Origin: Zanthoxylum bungeanum
Taxonomy: Eukaryota; Streptophyta; Magnoliopsida; Sapindales; Rutaceae
Assembly: GCA_019454045.1 (NCBI GenBank)
Contig: SKCR01001860.1
Location: 1-64,000, forward strand
Direction: 5' to 3'
DNA length: 64,000 nt
Part shown: one piece after another, positions 11,045-24,472 of the stretch
Layout of the letters: every line of letters starts with the position of its first letter
How positions within the stretch are numbered: position 1 is the first letter of the stretch
The notes under the pieces: generated by a model
The model's database searches: none
Seen by the model: the letters and a program-made list of their open reading frames with translations, nothing else
What the model was told of the DNA's origin: nothing
Program-made: the position numbers and the translations under genes

Positions 11045-12192
11045 CTCAGGAAAAATACTGCTTCAACCTGTCTACGTTGATCGGCTCGGTGAACTCGTTC
11101 CCTTCAAAATCTGACAGTCTCACTGCCCCATTTCCCATTACTTTCTGGACTATGTAGGGTCATTCTCAGTTAGGTCTGAACTTTCCTCTCGGGTCTGTCG
11201 TCGACGGTTTTGACTGCTTGAGTACCAAATCACCCCTTTGATCTTAGTAGGGCGCACCTTCTTGTTGAATGCTCGAGCCAACCTCTTCTGGTATATCTGC
11301 ATGTGATGTAAGGACTTCATTCTCTTCTCATCCAGCAGTGCTAACTGTTCGAATCTATGTGAGGTCTATTCTTATTCAGGTAACTCTGCTTCTGCTAATA
11401 CTCGCATGGATTGTATCTCAACTTCTACTGGCAATACTACTTCTATGCCATAGACCAGAGAGTAAGGCGTGGCTCATGTTGCTGTTCTCACAGAAGTTCT
11501 GTATCCCCACAGGGCGTACGGTAGCTTATATGGCCCAATCTTTGTAGTTCTTCGTCATTTTGGCTAACATCTTCTTTATTGTCTTATTGGCTGCCTCAAC
11601 TGCCCCATTTTCTTGCGGTCTATAAGGTGATGACTTGTGATGTCCTATCTCATACTTATGTAGCATTGCCTTCATTTCTCCTTGAAATTGGACTCCGTTG
11701 TCCGTTACTACCTGATGCGGCATCCCATATCGACAAATGATGTTCCGGGCTATGAACTTTGAAATCTTCTTTACTGTAACATTCGAAACGACTCCGCTTC
11801 CACCCATTTTGAAAAGTAGCCTACTACCACTACTATGAAGCGATGTCCATTCGATGTGTGCGGTCGAATTTCTCCGATCATATCAATTCCCCATGCTGAG
11901 AAAGGCCACGGCTTTGAAAGCCCGTGCAACTCTGTATCTGACAGATGATTCAAGTTACCGTGTGCTTGGCAATCGTGACAATGCTTTACCAGCTTCGCGC
12001 AGTCAGCTTCCATGGTCGACCAGTAAAAACCTTGTCTTACTATCTTGCAAGACAAGTTCAATCCGTTCATGTGCGGTCCACATACTCCGGCATGTACTTC
12101 TTACATCACCTTCTGAGCCTCTTCTTTTCTCAGGCACTTCAGCTAGATGTCATTCGCTTGTCTCTTGTAAAGTTCCCCTTCAAACTCACATA
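11045..12192 (-). pseudogene. Element G integrase (frameshifted)
   Basis: On the minus strand the zinc-binding region (GPHMNG ... HCHDCQ) lies near 12080-11970. The catalytic core follows: GIDMIG (first Asp), VTDNGVQF near 11715 (second Asp) and PQENGAVEA near 11600 (Glu). The C-terminal part is recognisable down to the VDRLKQYF-like end near 11050 but carries several stops. Frame changes fall near 12070 and 11800. The enzyme would insert element DNA; this copy cannot make it. Confidence 0.85.
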
Positions 12193-12834
12193 CTAAGAAG
12201 CTAACTTCTGAATGGCTATCCTGTCTTTTCTACTCGATTTTTTCGGGAGTTCTCCGCGTTCTAAGTATCGCTGAATATCATAGTACCATGGTTTCCCATC
12301 GTCGACTTCTACTTCCAAGATTCTTTCTATCTTATAGACATGTCTGTTTTCCGTTGTCAACACTAGAGGTCTCAACTCCAATTTCTCCGGATTTTCCCAA
12401 GTTGCGGCTAGTGTGGCTAACGCGTCTACCATTTGATTCTTTTCACGCGGTAAGTGCTGGAACTTACAATCGGGGAGGGCCTGTGCCAGACTCCTGAGGT
12501 GGAACAAGTAAGGTTTCAACCATTCTTCCTTCAATTCCCATTCTCCTTGCATCTGTCGGACTACCAACATCGAGTCTCCGTAAACTTCCACATTCTTAGC
12601 TTTCAAGGCTATCAATGCTGTCAGTTCAAAGGCGCATGCTTCATACTCATCCATGGTGTTGGTCACTCCAAACGTCAATCTTTTGGCCATAGGCAAGGTT
12701 TCTACTTTGGGGGTTACTATCACAATTCCAATTCTGGCTTATTTGCAGTTCATTACTCCGTCGAAATACATCTTCCATCCTTGGACTGCTATAACTTGGA
12801 TCTCCTCGTCTGGGAATTCAGACTTGTATTGATC
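12193..12834 (-). pseudogene. Element G second RNase H (archaeal-type, Tat hallmark)
   Basis: Starting with WKMYFDG near 12770, the segment shows the RNase H acidic residues in YEACAFELTALIAL, GDSMLVVRQ and the REKNQMVDALATLA block. This is a second RNase H placed between the retroviral-type RT-RNase H and integrase, a feature of Tat-lineage gypsy elements. It is in the same frame as the upstream RT-RNase H, with in-frame stops at about 12835 (TGA) and 12738 (TAA). Confidence 0.85.
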
Positions 12835-13893
12835 TCATTCTATCGGTTGTAACGCTAAGAACTCTGTCACGGCTCGACCTTTGAATATTTTAGAGGTGAG
12901 ATACTCAACATCAAACTTTGTCAGAAATACCAACCATCTGCCTAACTTCCCTACTAGCAAAGGCACCGAATGTAGATATTTCAAGGGATTCTCCTTTGCT
13001 ACCACTTGGATCTTGTAAGAGTGGAAGTAATGACGCAATTTTCTGGACGCCCACACTACTGCGAAACAGATCTTCTCTACTTCCTGATAGCGGGCTTCAT
13101 ATGGAAGCATCTTCTTACTGAGGTAATAGACTGCATGCTCTACCCCTGTCTCATATGTTTGTACTATAATCGCCCCCAGCGCTTCGGGTTCTATAGCCAA
13201 ATACAGTACCAAGGGTTTGCCCGGTCTCGTAGGTTTCAAGACAGGAGGTTTCACCAAGTATTCCCTGATCTTGTCGAAAGCTTCTTGGTATTGTTCATTC
13301 CATTTCACTGGCTGGTCTTTCCTCAACAATTTGAAGATAGGCTCACATATCAACGTTAGTTTGGTGATGAACCGACTGATGTACTGAATTTTCCCAAGGA
13401 ATGCTCTACCTTCTTTTTTTGTCTTTGGCGAGGGCATCTCGGTAATTGCCTTGATCTTCTCAGGGTCTACTTCTATTCCTACCATTCCCACTGTGTGTCC
13501 TAGCAATTTTCCTGACGTTACCCCAAACAGACACTTCTTGGGATTTAGCCGCAGGTTGTATTGGTCGACTCATTCAATGAACTTCTCCAGTGCTTCTATG
13601 AGTCTGTTTCTTATCTCCGACTTCACCATCATGTCGTCCACATATACTTTGATCTCCTTATGCATCAAGTCATGAAACAACGTAGGGGCCATCCGCTGGT
13701 AAGTGGCTCCTGCATTCTTAAGCCCAAACGGCATCACCTTGTAGCAATACGTACCCCATTCTGTGACAATGGCAGTCTTATACTGGTCTTCTTCAGCCAT
13801 AAGAACCTTATTATATCCTGAGAACCCATCCGCGAACGAGTACATGGTAGATAAAGTCGCGCTATCAACCAGTACGTCTATATGGGGTAGAGG
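12835..13893 (-). pseudogene. Element G reverse transcriptase palm/thumb and first RNase H
   Basis: The minus-strand frame runs from the F insertion at 13893 through HIDVLVDSATLSTM, the FADGFSGYN palm motif, VMPFGLKNAGATYQ and the catalytic YVDDMMV (near 13640). It continues through the thumb (FLGKIQYISRFI) and a gypsy RNase H (PEALGAIIVQ ... YYLSKKM ... LRHYF). An in-frame TGA near 13568, where the family usually has Arg (CGA), and another at 12835 break it. The N-terminal fingers are beyond F at 24137-24472. Confidence 0.88.
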
Positions 13894-15957
13894 TGTTGGT
13901 TTATTCTAAGGTCCCAAGATCAAATCAAGACATGAAATTATGTGTGAACACATCAACGGAGGTAGCGGAATACTCACATTGATCGGTAGAGTCGATTTGA
14001 AGACAAATGAACCCAAAAAACGCACTGCCATGTAAGCCTACTGCATGCAGTCCACTGCCTACAAAAACAGAAAATTAAGTGAAGAAACGGGGCTCCTAGC
14101 TTCGTCGGATGGATCCCGTCTCATGGTCGAACCTCCCTACCACCTTCGCAAGACTTGTAAGTGTGCTAGCACTTGATTTATCACCATGAGAAACCACTCT
14201 TGCTTCCCTTTAGCTCACGCCCAAACTAGTTCCAAACCAGTGAACACTTTGCTCAAATGGGCGTGAGAGAGGAGAGAGAAAATTTGAGAGAGAAGAAATG
14301 TGTTATGTTAATTAAAATGATTTACCAAAAATCAATTTATATTTATGCCATAATTTATTAAATTAATAATAAAATTATGACACATAACATGCAATGGCTT
14401 AGAGTATAAAACACTCAATTTCCATGCAATAATATTGAGTGCATTGTACACAATCTACATGCAATGACATTGAGTACAATGTACACAATCTACATGCAAA
14501 GCATTAGAATGACATGTGTCATGTGGGCCCCACACGTTCCCAAATGAAAGTGGGCCCACGTGCACTCACGCGTTCGGGTTCGATATTTCCGAAATACCGA
14601 GCTTACGTCGCGACGTTAATTCAATCGAATTTAAATAAATAATCGCCCCCGGCGAAATTATTATTTACGTCGCTAACGAATTAATTCTTAATTAACTCGT
14701 TTGCCCGAATTAAAATCTAATTTTAATTCCGCGTCGAAATCTAATTTCGTCTAATATATCGAATATATTAATACATCGATTAATTCCGAATTAATCGTTC
14801 TCTCTCTTTAGACGACATTTTATCCCGGATAAAATATCTCCGTTATTAATCCTAGATTAATTTTCTCTCTCTTCTATATAATCCCAGATTATTCAAGAGT
14901 GCGAGTTGTGCGTCATCGGTGGATTATCGGGAAGCGACCCATGAGATCCCCGGATAAGTTGGCAGTAAATACGGTCGTCGGAGTGCCCGAATCATGTACG
15001 TACCAAGTACTACGTTCTACCGATTTACGAGATAAGGTCGACTCCTAGCAAAGCACCAAGTCTTCCCAAGTTCTCCGGACATATTCATTAAAGAATATCT
15101 AGATCTGTATCAAGCGTAGTATACAATTGTATTGTGTATATTGGCCCAGTATCGGATAATCACGTGCTAGGGCTGGGGCTGGATAAGTGTCTGCCCCGTC
15201 CGAAACACATATCGGATGTCTGGTAACTAGTCTCTATAATCGGATATTCATGACCTGGCCATAATATCACGATTGGATGCGCATCACTTTAAGAGCACTA
15301 ATACCGTATCCTGCGTGACATCATCTCCATTACGACTGGAGTGACACTTCCGTCTTGACATCACATCCAATACACTACGATTCTCTGATAAACCCAGAAG
15401 AGGTGAATACAGAACCAGTTAAGATCCCCCACCACCAAAACCAAAGTTTACCGATTGTCGTAAGTATTAGCGATGCAAGTCTCAGGTTAAGACTATACAC
15501 ACCTACCTTGATTTCGGCCTCCCATAGACACCTAGTCATAATACCAATGGGATTCCGAAGGGTCTATCCAGAGCGAAGCTGTTTCCCGTACCATCGTGTG
15601 TGAAACACGACCTCCTATCGCACTTGCACAAGTATCCAATACTTATATATATGAGAACTATGCCGTTGTGCCCTCACAACGCGCACAAGTGCAATACTAG
15701 CCTATTCCGCATTATCGATGTCCAGTCTCGATAATACTACGGCTAGGGATATTTAATGATTAATCCTTCGTGGACTGATACTGTCTCATATCATCTCAAT
15801 CCAGGAACTAATCATAGGGACCTCTCTTCATTTATATATCTATGGTGATCTAATCACAAACGATGAGAGAGTGCAATTTCCTTATTACATAGTTAATTTG
15901 CTACAACAACACAATGATCTGTGCAAATAGTGACGCTATGGGTCATATTATCCAAAA
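13894..15957 (-). mobile_element. Element F 3' LTR (left copy)
   Basis: It matches 22070-24131 with a few indels (for example GAAGAAACGG here against GAAGAAGAAAACGG). Its last bases are CCAAAA rather than CCAACA. The 82-residue ORF at 15355-15603 is duplicated in the other LTR and has no domain. Confidence 0.92.
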
Positions 15958-15972
15958 ATCTCCCACTTGGCA
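15958..15972 (-). other. Element F polypurine tract
   Basis: The minus strand reads GCCAAGTGGGAGAT-like sequence (here GTGCCAAGTGGGAGAT) just before the LTR. It is the same as the PPT of A, B, C and E. Confidence 0.85.
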
Positions 15973-18780
15973 CGTAGCGAGTCACTCAAGTGTCCTACAC
16001 TCGAACTATGTACAATTCGCTCAAATTGCTGAGGAAAGGTTTTCGTCAGCGGATTTGCTTAATTATTGTTTGACGCGATTTATACGATCATCACATCGCC
16101 ACGATGTATGATCCGAACGAATCAGATGATATAGAAGTTTATATCTGGATCGTCGATGAGACCTTTAATTCCTTAGCCTGTGCTGACCCCTAGCTCAGCT
16201 GCTAACAGAACTATATCTAATCAAATTAGATTTATTCTTGATCCAAATGGCTTCTATTGCTGCCTCAGCTGCAGCAATAATCCGCATTTGTTGTTTATAT
16301 GGCAACAGTTATCTTGCTTGGAAGATTTCCAGCTCACTGTCCCGGTTATTCAAACTTTATAGTACCGCAGTATTTACCGGTTTGGACACTTGCAGCAGTG
16401 ATCCCAGTCACTTCAAGTTCTCCATCTCCATAGTTTAAGACAACATCTTTAGTTCTCTCAGATACTAACAGATGTTCTTTAATCTTCAATCCAGTGACTG
16501 TCACTTGGATTGACCCGATTGTGACTCCATATGCTCGAAGCGTATGAGACACCAATACAAGTACATTTTAAATGTACAATTTCCCAGAGAGTGTTAACAA
16601 CTCCAAATCTATCCCAGTAGATCTTTATTCCTGAATAAAGGTTGTTACTCCCCAGAATTCTACGGAGAATTTCTATTGAAAGAATATCTATGAAAGCCAA
16701 GCTTTCACCAATTGCTTTATGGGAATTTCACTGTCAGTGCGCTCTCCCACTAACCTCCTTATATACACAAGAATTATTTAGCTTTGAATCAAATCATAAA
16801 TCATTATGATTATTTCAAAATAACAGTTCCAAGAACCTTATGCTTGCATCAATCCAAACATGGATCGAATAACCCGCAAACCTTGTTTGTCGGTTATATA
16901 AAATCGTCAGGATGTTGTAAATATCCTCCAAAAGGTTTCCTTTTCAGGAAAGCGATTTTGATTTGTAACTGACATATTTCATTAATGAAATATACAGTTA
17001 TCAACAAGCATCTTCAAAATGGATTTATCATGGCAACAGGTAAAAGAGGTTGAACCGTTATTAACATAATGTTGATAACGCTACCTTTCCGTCAAAACCT
17101 TAGGTTTGCACGTTGGTATGTTGCCTTCCATGTATGTCTTCCTTGAAGACGTTTAATATACCATAGGCACAACGCCTTGTGGTACAACAACTAGTATCCA
17201 AACATAGTTGTTATACATGGAATCCATTTCGAACTCATGGCACTTTGCCATAACAGGGAGTCGATAACTCGTATCACTTCCTCTAAACGTAGTCAGATGG
17301 TACACCACCATAAGATTGACATCTTTATGGGGTGAGATCAGAAACCCATACCCTAGGTTGTTTTCTGACTCTATCCGATCTACTAGTTTCTTGTGTATTT
17401 GAAGATTAATGGTATAGATTCATCATAGATGAACTGTTTGTGTTCCATTAAGGACTTCGTGCCTTGATCAGTATTACTCCGATTTTCATCGAGTATCACT
17501 ATCCTCCCACTGACCACTGCATATCGGTATTCCTCTCAGGAAAACCGCATGGTGAGCAACAATTACATTGTTCTCATGTGGGATTTACAAGTACTATATT
17601 TAAGGTTTCCCTTAGGATAACTTATTGGCACTTATCCAATTTGGGTCCTTAGTTTGGTATCATCCAAACGCTATGCCTCGCATACCCAAATTATCAGGAA
17701 TGAGAAACCTCGTTTCTTCCCTGTTCATATCCTATATGATATCTGTCAAACAGATTTATATGGAACTTATTCTAAATAAGTTTTGCACTGTTAATACATA
17801 TCCTGTTGAAGGAAATAGTAGCTCAGAGCGACTCGTGATAAACCTTATTATGTCCAACAAAATTCGGTTTTTGGTTCGGACACACCGTTTAACTAACGTG
17901 TCTCGGGAGGAGTCCTCATACGAAAGAATACCGTACTCTTTCATTTACATATGAAACTTACTGCTTAAGTATTTTCCATTACGGTTTTACCGTGGCGGAA
18001 TAATACTATAGCCGATCTGTTTGTCTACTTCGTGTCGAAACTCTAAAGTTTCCGATCTGTGTTCTTCAAAAGAAACACATAACCACAACGTGATGTCACA
18101 TCCGTTAAGGTCACGAAATATTCATGTTCACATCTAGCCTAGCTAGATATGGGCCCATTTACTTCACCATGAATAGGGCTAACAGATCGGTGGCCCTTTT
18201 ACTATTACCAAGTGAATAGTATTTTAGGTATTTTACCTAATAAACTAGATTCGCAGACCTTATTTGAATAGTCAAATCAGTCCTAGTACCCACTCTACAA
18301 AAGTGTGGATATACGAGTCTTGTTTAATAAACTAGATTCGTAGACCTTCTTTGAATAGTCAAATCAGTCCTAGTACCCACTCTTCAAAAGTGTGGATATA
18401 CGAGTCTTGTTTAATTGTGTCCCAGACAACAATGCCACAAATAAGTCTCCATTGATCAAATCAATTTGAGCTATTTATTTGTCATTTTATATGTTTGAGA
18501 TTTTATTTATATTCAAAATATAAATTCTGTTATTTATCTCAGTATCATCTTTATATATTGAAACACTTTAGTGTTCTAGAATATAAAGGTTTTATCCGCA
18601 ATGGATTAAACACTGATATAGAGATAATGACTCTAGATAAACTAGTTACATTATGACAGTTCCTAATTTAAATACATACCCAAAGGGTAGTTTCTAAACT
18701 TAGGTATCTACGGTCGAAACAGCGACTTTCGTCCCGTTTCCGATTCGCAGAGAAATCTCGGCTTGAAGCCAGTATCCAGC
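15973..18780 (-). pseudogene. Element F pol remnant (PR-IN-RT-RNase H), many frameshifts
   Basis: The minus strand retains short collinear pieces of copia pol: RNase H end near 15990-16330, the YGDGELEVTG block near 16420, RT fragments to about 17400, and an integrase fragment near 17756-17944 (EYGIL ... NRILLDIIRF). The GAG-pre-integrase region is near 18200-18480 and a protease-like stretch near 18640-18780. No long ORF survives. An 87-bp tandem duplication (starts at 18241 and 18328) falls in the GAG-pre-integrase segment and preserves phase (29 codons). Confidence 0.8.
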
Positions 18781-19394
18781 TCACAGCGGATTCTGAACGT
18801 CAATACATATATTTTATGTACCACACTAAGTATTTAAAATCCAATTTTAATACTAGTAGTGAACATAACTTTGACAAATATTTTAAAGTTAGAGCCTCGC
18901 CCTTTCTTTAATTCCTTCGTGTCTTCCATATCCTACTGGTAGTCACTTGGGATATGTCAATTACCTTTTCAATATTTCACAAACCTTTGGGCAAGCCTTG
19001 GGTTTTAGAATATCGAAATGATGTGCACCTTGTGCTACATGCCCAATTGCAAATTTTGACTTTTCTCCACTAGAATAGTCAATTAATTCTCCAAGAATTA
19101 TTAATTGCAATTTTAATACTTTTAAATCTAAAGATAGATTTATTATAAGTATATCAATTAAGCACTAAAGTCATCATCACATAAATCTTCCAAAGACTTT
19201 ATGCTCTACTATTTGCTTAATTATGGGCTTAGTAATAATAGTTATTTTATCAAATAAATTAACCTATTATTAATTCCCAATTGAAAATTAAATCATTTAA
19301 AACATTTAATCCAATGATTATATATTTTAAATATTCAACCTTTCAATTCTTTACTTGATTTTAATAGTCCAACTATTTAATCAAATTATTAAGG
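18781..19394. other. AT-rich segment in place of F gag
   Basis: The sequence between the protease remnant and the leader, where A and C carry about 0.9 kb of gag, shows no gag similarity and no ORF of note. Composition is strongly AT-rich. Confidence 0.6.
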
Positions 19395-19752
19395 TACTAT
19401 GTATTATAATGATTACAATAATCCAATTATTTAATCAACTATAATTTTAATATTGATTACTATAATCTCATTATAAAATCAACTATCATTTAATTCAATT
19501 ATATTGATTACTATAATCCAATTACAAAATCAACTATATATTGAATGAGTTTGTATATAGTCCAACTATATATTTTAATATTGATTACTATAATCCCATT
19601 ATAAAATCAACTATCATTTAATTCAATTATATTGATTACTATAATCCAATTACAAAATCAACTATATATTGAATTCAATTATATTGATTACTATAATCCA
19701 ATTACAAAATCAACTATATATTGAATGAGTTTGTATATAGTCCAACTATATA
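19395..19752. repeat. AT-rich tandem repeats within F (about 52-75 bp units)
   Basis: At least five units share ATTGATTACTATAATCC followed by AATTA or CATTA and AAAATCAACTAT. Some units carry an extra GAATGAGTTTGTATATAGTCC block. The array abuts the leader sequence that normally precedes gag. Confidence 0.85.
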
Positions 19753-22055
19753 TATTTTTAAAACAACATAAAATATTAGTCCGACTAATACTTTTGATTA
19801 ATATGACGAGTAAAATATAAATGAGCGTGTTTAGCGAGTATTCGAACGAATGTTGCAAATTCAATACTTGCCTCCCACTATTTTTCGTCGAGCCTCTAAC
19901 CCTCTGTGGAGTACTCGGGAAACCGCGTTTCCTAGTGGGCTAGGATCCTATTAAATAACACACAACCCTGACTTTGGCCAATAAAAGTTGTATGCTATTA
20001 ACTAGGTAGATCTCACAGATCAATTGGATCTCATCCAATTCCTAGATCCGGTTAGGTGGACATCCAAGTCCGAAACATATGTATAATGTCAATGTATCCA
20101 ATACATTTTCCTAACCATATCCTCCGAATCATCTAGGCCTGGCTTTGGCCAAAAACCAAACCTAATGATTCCAGTTAAGCAAGGACCCATTGACGAGGAA
20201 AGTTTCGTAATCAATGTCATTGGACAAAAAGTGATCTGACTTTGGCCAATAAAAATCACGATTTGGACAAGACACCGATATGCAACAAAACTCTCATGAT
20301 TCAAGTACATCCTTGATTGACAAAGGTCTTGACTTTGGTCAAAAACAAACCAATGCCAACTTCGGATCTTGAACAAGAATCATTCAATGGAAGGATATTT
20401 GCTTAATATAAATTGAGGGATTTTCGCGTGCAAATTGGCTACCAATTTAATTTCTTTGTTAAGGTCTCATCATCACACCCTTAAACATGCATTCTAAATA
20501 CATAATAAAGCGAGTATGAAATAAAATAATAATGATATGCGGATGGATACTTAACACATGATCCTAGATCAAATCTCTCCCTTTCTCACTCAAGCTAGCA
20601 CTTGTACTACTTCTACCCGTTACACTACACTTTCTAAAGAAACCTCATATACATAGAGGGGAATAGGTGAGAAGAGAATACAAAGAGAAAGAAGGTGATA
20701 AGGCTGGACACGCAGGTCCAATTTAATAAATCGAATTTATTACAACAATTTCTAAAATTGCCCACCCGACTAATATCCATCCGATATACATTATTCATTG
20801 AACACAACCACGTATTCACACACATAAGCATGCTATCAATCAATCTAATCAAATTAATTAATCTGATAATTAAGTGATCATCCAATGTTCAAACAACGAT
20901 TTGATTTTGTTCGAGTCAAACTCGTTTTTGCGAATAAGTACTCAAAGTACGAATTCATGAATAAATTAACTACATCATTAAATCTAATTTAACATGTATT
21001 TAATACTAATTCATTATTCAATTCCAAATTAAATATTACACTTTTATTCATAAACCTTTTCGATTTAAATTCCAAATCTAATCGTAACGCGTCTCAAAGA
21101 CCGATTAACGTCCAACGTCAATTCAATTAAAGTCCAATGGGCTTTTGATTGATTTCTTAAGGCGTGGACTTTTGGTCAACACGGGTCAAACCGATAACCA
21201 AAGTCCAATCCGGGATTTACCCCATAAGCCCATAAATCAATCTTGGCCCATTAGGCCCAATTGAACATTAAAGGTTCATTAGTCGCAATTGGGCTTTATG
21301 GTTAAGGTTTTGGCCCCAATTGGATCCAATCCACTTGGCCTAAACCAAACTTGATAATCAAGCCCAATAGGCCCAATTACAACTTTAAATTCTAATTTCA
21401 AAAATTAGGCCCAATTAATTAAATCCAAAAATCCAATTTTCACAATTTAATTATCAAAAGTGCATTATATGATTAATCAACTAAATCAACATTTTTAAAC
21501 ACCAAATTAGTCCAATTAATCATACTTAATTCATTATTACATGTCAAACACACATAATGAAAAATCAAACCCATTTACATGCTTCAATGTTCTCGGCCAA
21601 GGAAGGGATTTTGTGTCCGATTTGGTTTCGATCCAATCGAACCTACAATCGACATCAAATCACCATCCGATTTGATTTCATACACATCCAATGTCACAAA
21701 ACCAAAAACACCAAGACATTAGGGCATTACACATTCGGCCAAGGTTGAATTTTTGGGGAAAAATCATCCAATGCATTTTTCATAAAATTGATTCCATGTA
21801 ACATCATTCTATATACATGTAAGCATTCTTATTAATCAAATTTCACAAGAACATGCTTCAATCAATTTCATCACACCATTCGGCCAACATCAATGTTTTG
21901 GGGAAAATTATTCCAAATCAATTTTCAACAAATTGGTCCAACCAAAATGCAATAAAACATGTTATAAGCATACTCAAACAAGCAATTTATTCAAATCATG
22001 CTCAACAAACATTTACCAAATTTTAAGCCCTACAAATTTCATGCTTGCAACATTA
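19753..22055 (-). other. Element F untranslated leader
   Basis: This is the reverse-complement equivalent of the A and C leaders. It has four TTGGCCAA-type motifs (near 19973, 20145, 20239 and 20333), a section rich in GGCCCA (about 21120-21420) and no coding sequence. Confidence 0.75.
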
Positions 22056-22068
22056 GCTCTTGATGCCA
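22056..22068 (-). other. Element F primer-binding site
   Basis: The minus strand reads TGGCATCAAGAGC one base inside the 5' LTR, similar to the initiator tRNA-Met-type sites of A and C. Confidence 0.8.
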
Positions 22069-22069
22069 T

Positions 22070-24131
22070 TGTTGGTTTATTCTAAGGTCCCAAGATCAAA
22101 TCAAGACATGAAATTATGTGTGAACACATCAACGGAGGTAGCGGAATACTCACATTGATCGGTAGAGTCGATTTGAAGACAAATGAACCCAAAAAACGCA
22201 CTGCCATGTAAGCCTACTGCATGCAGTCCACTGCCTACAAAAACAGAAAATTAAGTGAAGAAGAAAACGGGGCTCCTAGCTTCGTCGGATGGATCCCGTC
22301 TCATGGTCGAACCTCCCTACCACCTTCGCAAGACTTGTAAGTGTGCTAGCACTTGATTTATCACCATGAGAAACCACTCTTGCTTCCCTTTAGCTCACGC
22401 CCAAACTAGTTCCAAACCAGTGAACACTTTGCTCAAATGGGCGTGAGAGAGGAGAGAAAATTTGAGAGAGAGAAGAAATTGTGTTATGTTAATTAAAATG
22501 ATTTACCAAAAATCAATTATATTTATGCCATAATTTATTAAATTAATAATAAAATTATGACACATAACATGCAATGGCTTAGAGTAAAAACACTCAATTT
22601 CCATGCAATAATATTGAGTGCATTGTACACAATCTACATGCAATGACATTGAGTACAATGTACACAATCTACATGCAAAGCATTAGAATGACATGTGTCA
22701 TGTGGGCCCCACACGTTCCCAAATGAAAGTGGGCCCACGTGCACTCACGCGTTCGGGTTCGATATTTCCGAAATACCGAGCTTACGTCGCGACGTTAATT
22801 CAATCGAATTAAATAAATAATCGCCCCCGGCGAAATTATTATTTACGTCGCTAACGAATTAATTCTTAATTAACTCGTTTGCCCGAATTAAAATCTAATT
22901 TTAATTCCGCGTCGAAATCTAATTTCGTCTAATATATCGAATATATTAATACATCGATTAATTCCGAATTAATCGTTCTCTCTCTTTAGACGACATTTTA
23001 TCCCGGATAAAAATCTCCGTTATTAATCCTAGATTAATTTTCTCTCTCTTCTATATAATCCCAGATTATTCAAGAGTGCGAGTTGTGCGTCATCGGTGGA
23101 TTATCGGGAAGCGACCCATGAGATCCCCGGATAAGTTGGCAGTAAATACGGTCGTCGGAGTGCCCGAATCATGTACGTACCAAGTACTACGTTCTACCGA
23201 TTTACGAGATAAGGTCGACTCTTAGCAAAGCACCAAGTCTTCCCAAGTTCTCCGGACATATTCATTAAAGAATATCTAGATCTGTATCAAGCGTAGTATA
23301 CAATTGTATTGTGTATATTGGCCCAGTATCGGATAATCACGTGCTAGGGCTGGGGCTGGATAAGTGTCTGCCCCGTCCGAAACACATATCGGATGTCTGG
23401 TAACTAGTCTCTATAATCGGATATTCATGACCTGGCCATAATATCACGATTGGATGCGCATCACTTTAAGAGCACTAATACCGTATCCTGCGTGACATCA
23501 TCTCCATTACGACTGGAGTGACACTTCCGTCTTGACATCACATCCAATACACTACGATTCTCTGATAAACCCAGAAGAGGTGAATACAGAACCAGTTAAG
23601 ATCCCCCACCACCAAAACCAAAGTTTACCGATTGTCGTAAGTATTAGCGATGCAAGTCTCAGGTTAAGACTATACACACCTACCTTGATTTCGGCCTCCC
23701 ATAGACACCTAGTCATAATACCAATGGGATTCCGAAGGGTCTATCCAGAGCGAAGCTGTTTCCCGTACCATCGGTGAAACACGACCTCCTATCGCACTTG
23801 CACAAGTATCCAATACTTATATATATGAGAAGAACTATGCCGTTGTGCCCTCACAACGCGCACAGTGCAATACTAGCCTATTCCGCATTATCGATGTCCA
23901 GTCTCGATAATACTACGGCTAGGGATATTTAATGATTAATCCTTCGTGGACTGATACTGTCTCATATCATCTCAATCCAGGAACTAATCATAGGGACCTC
24001 TCTTCATTTATATATCTATGGTGATCTAATCACAAACGATGAGAGTGCAATTTCCTTATTACATAGTTAATTTGCTACAACAACACAATGATCTGTGCAA
24101 ATAGTGACGCTATGGGTCATATTATCCAACA
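22070..24131 (-). mobile_element. Element F 5' LTR (right copy)
   Basis: It is the near-identical partner of 13894-15957, with TGTTGG and CCAACA ends. The TSD AGAGG follows at 24132-24136. Confidence 0.92.
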
Positions 24132-24136
24132 AGAGG

Positions 24137-24472
24137 AAAATCACCTTCGGGCAAGCTTTGTTGAGGTCTCTGTAATCCACGCACATTCTGACCTTCCCAT
24201 ATTTCTTCGGAACCGGCACAATGTTTGCTAACCACTCGGGGTACTTCACCACTTCTAGAAATCCCACATCTATCTGCTTCTTGACTTCTTCTCTAACTTT
24301 CTCAGCCCACTCAGGTCTCATCCTTCGGAGCTTCTATTTTACTGGCCTCATGCTTGGATAGGTCGGTATTGCATGTTGGGCGATACTTCTGTCTACTCCA
24401 GGCATGTCCTCGTAAGACCAAGCGAATACCTTGGCATATTTGACTAACATCTCTTCTAATTTCTTCTGCTCC
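24137..24472 (-). pseudogene. Element G reverse transcriptase N-terminal (fingers) part
   Basis: The minus-strand product includes MRPEWAEKVREEVKKQ, VKYPEWLANIVPVPKK and VRMCVDYRDLNKACP, classic gypsy RT finger motifs. A frame slip follows NKACP close to the F insertion. The RT continues on the other side of F at 13893. Another frame change near 24470 separates it from the upstream linker. Confidence 0.87.

Larger units (their letters stand above)
13894..24131 (-). mobile_element. Element F: Ty1/copia LTR retrotransposon lacking gag
   Basis: LTRs at 13894-15957 and 22070-24131 are nearly identical, with TGTTGG...CCAACA ends and the TSD AGAGG (13889-13893 and 24132-24136). The insertion splits G reverse transcriptase. 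The orientation is shown by the PPT beside the left LTR and the PBS beside the right LTR. Pol is degenerate and gag is absent; AT-rich tandem repeats occupy its expected place. High LTR similarity with a wrecked pol suggests mobilisation in trans. Confidence 0.92.

Noticed and set aside
11854..12497. Plus-strand ORFs of 69-132 codons across 11.8-13.8 kb
   Set aside because: Antisense shadows of G integrase, RNase H and RT, which carry clear motifs on the minus strand.
15355..15603. 82-codon ORF repeated at 23532
   Set aside because: It lies inside both LTR copies of F; duplication reflects LTR structure, not a conserved gene.
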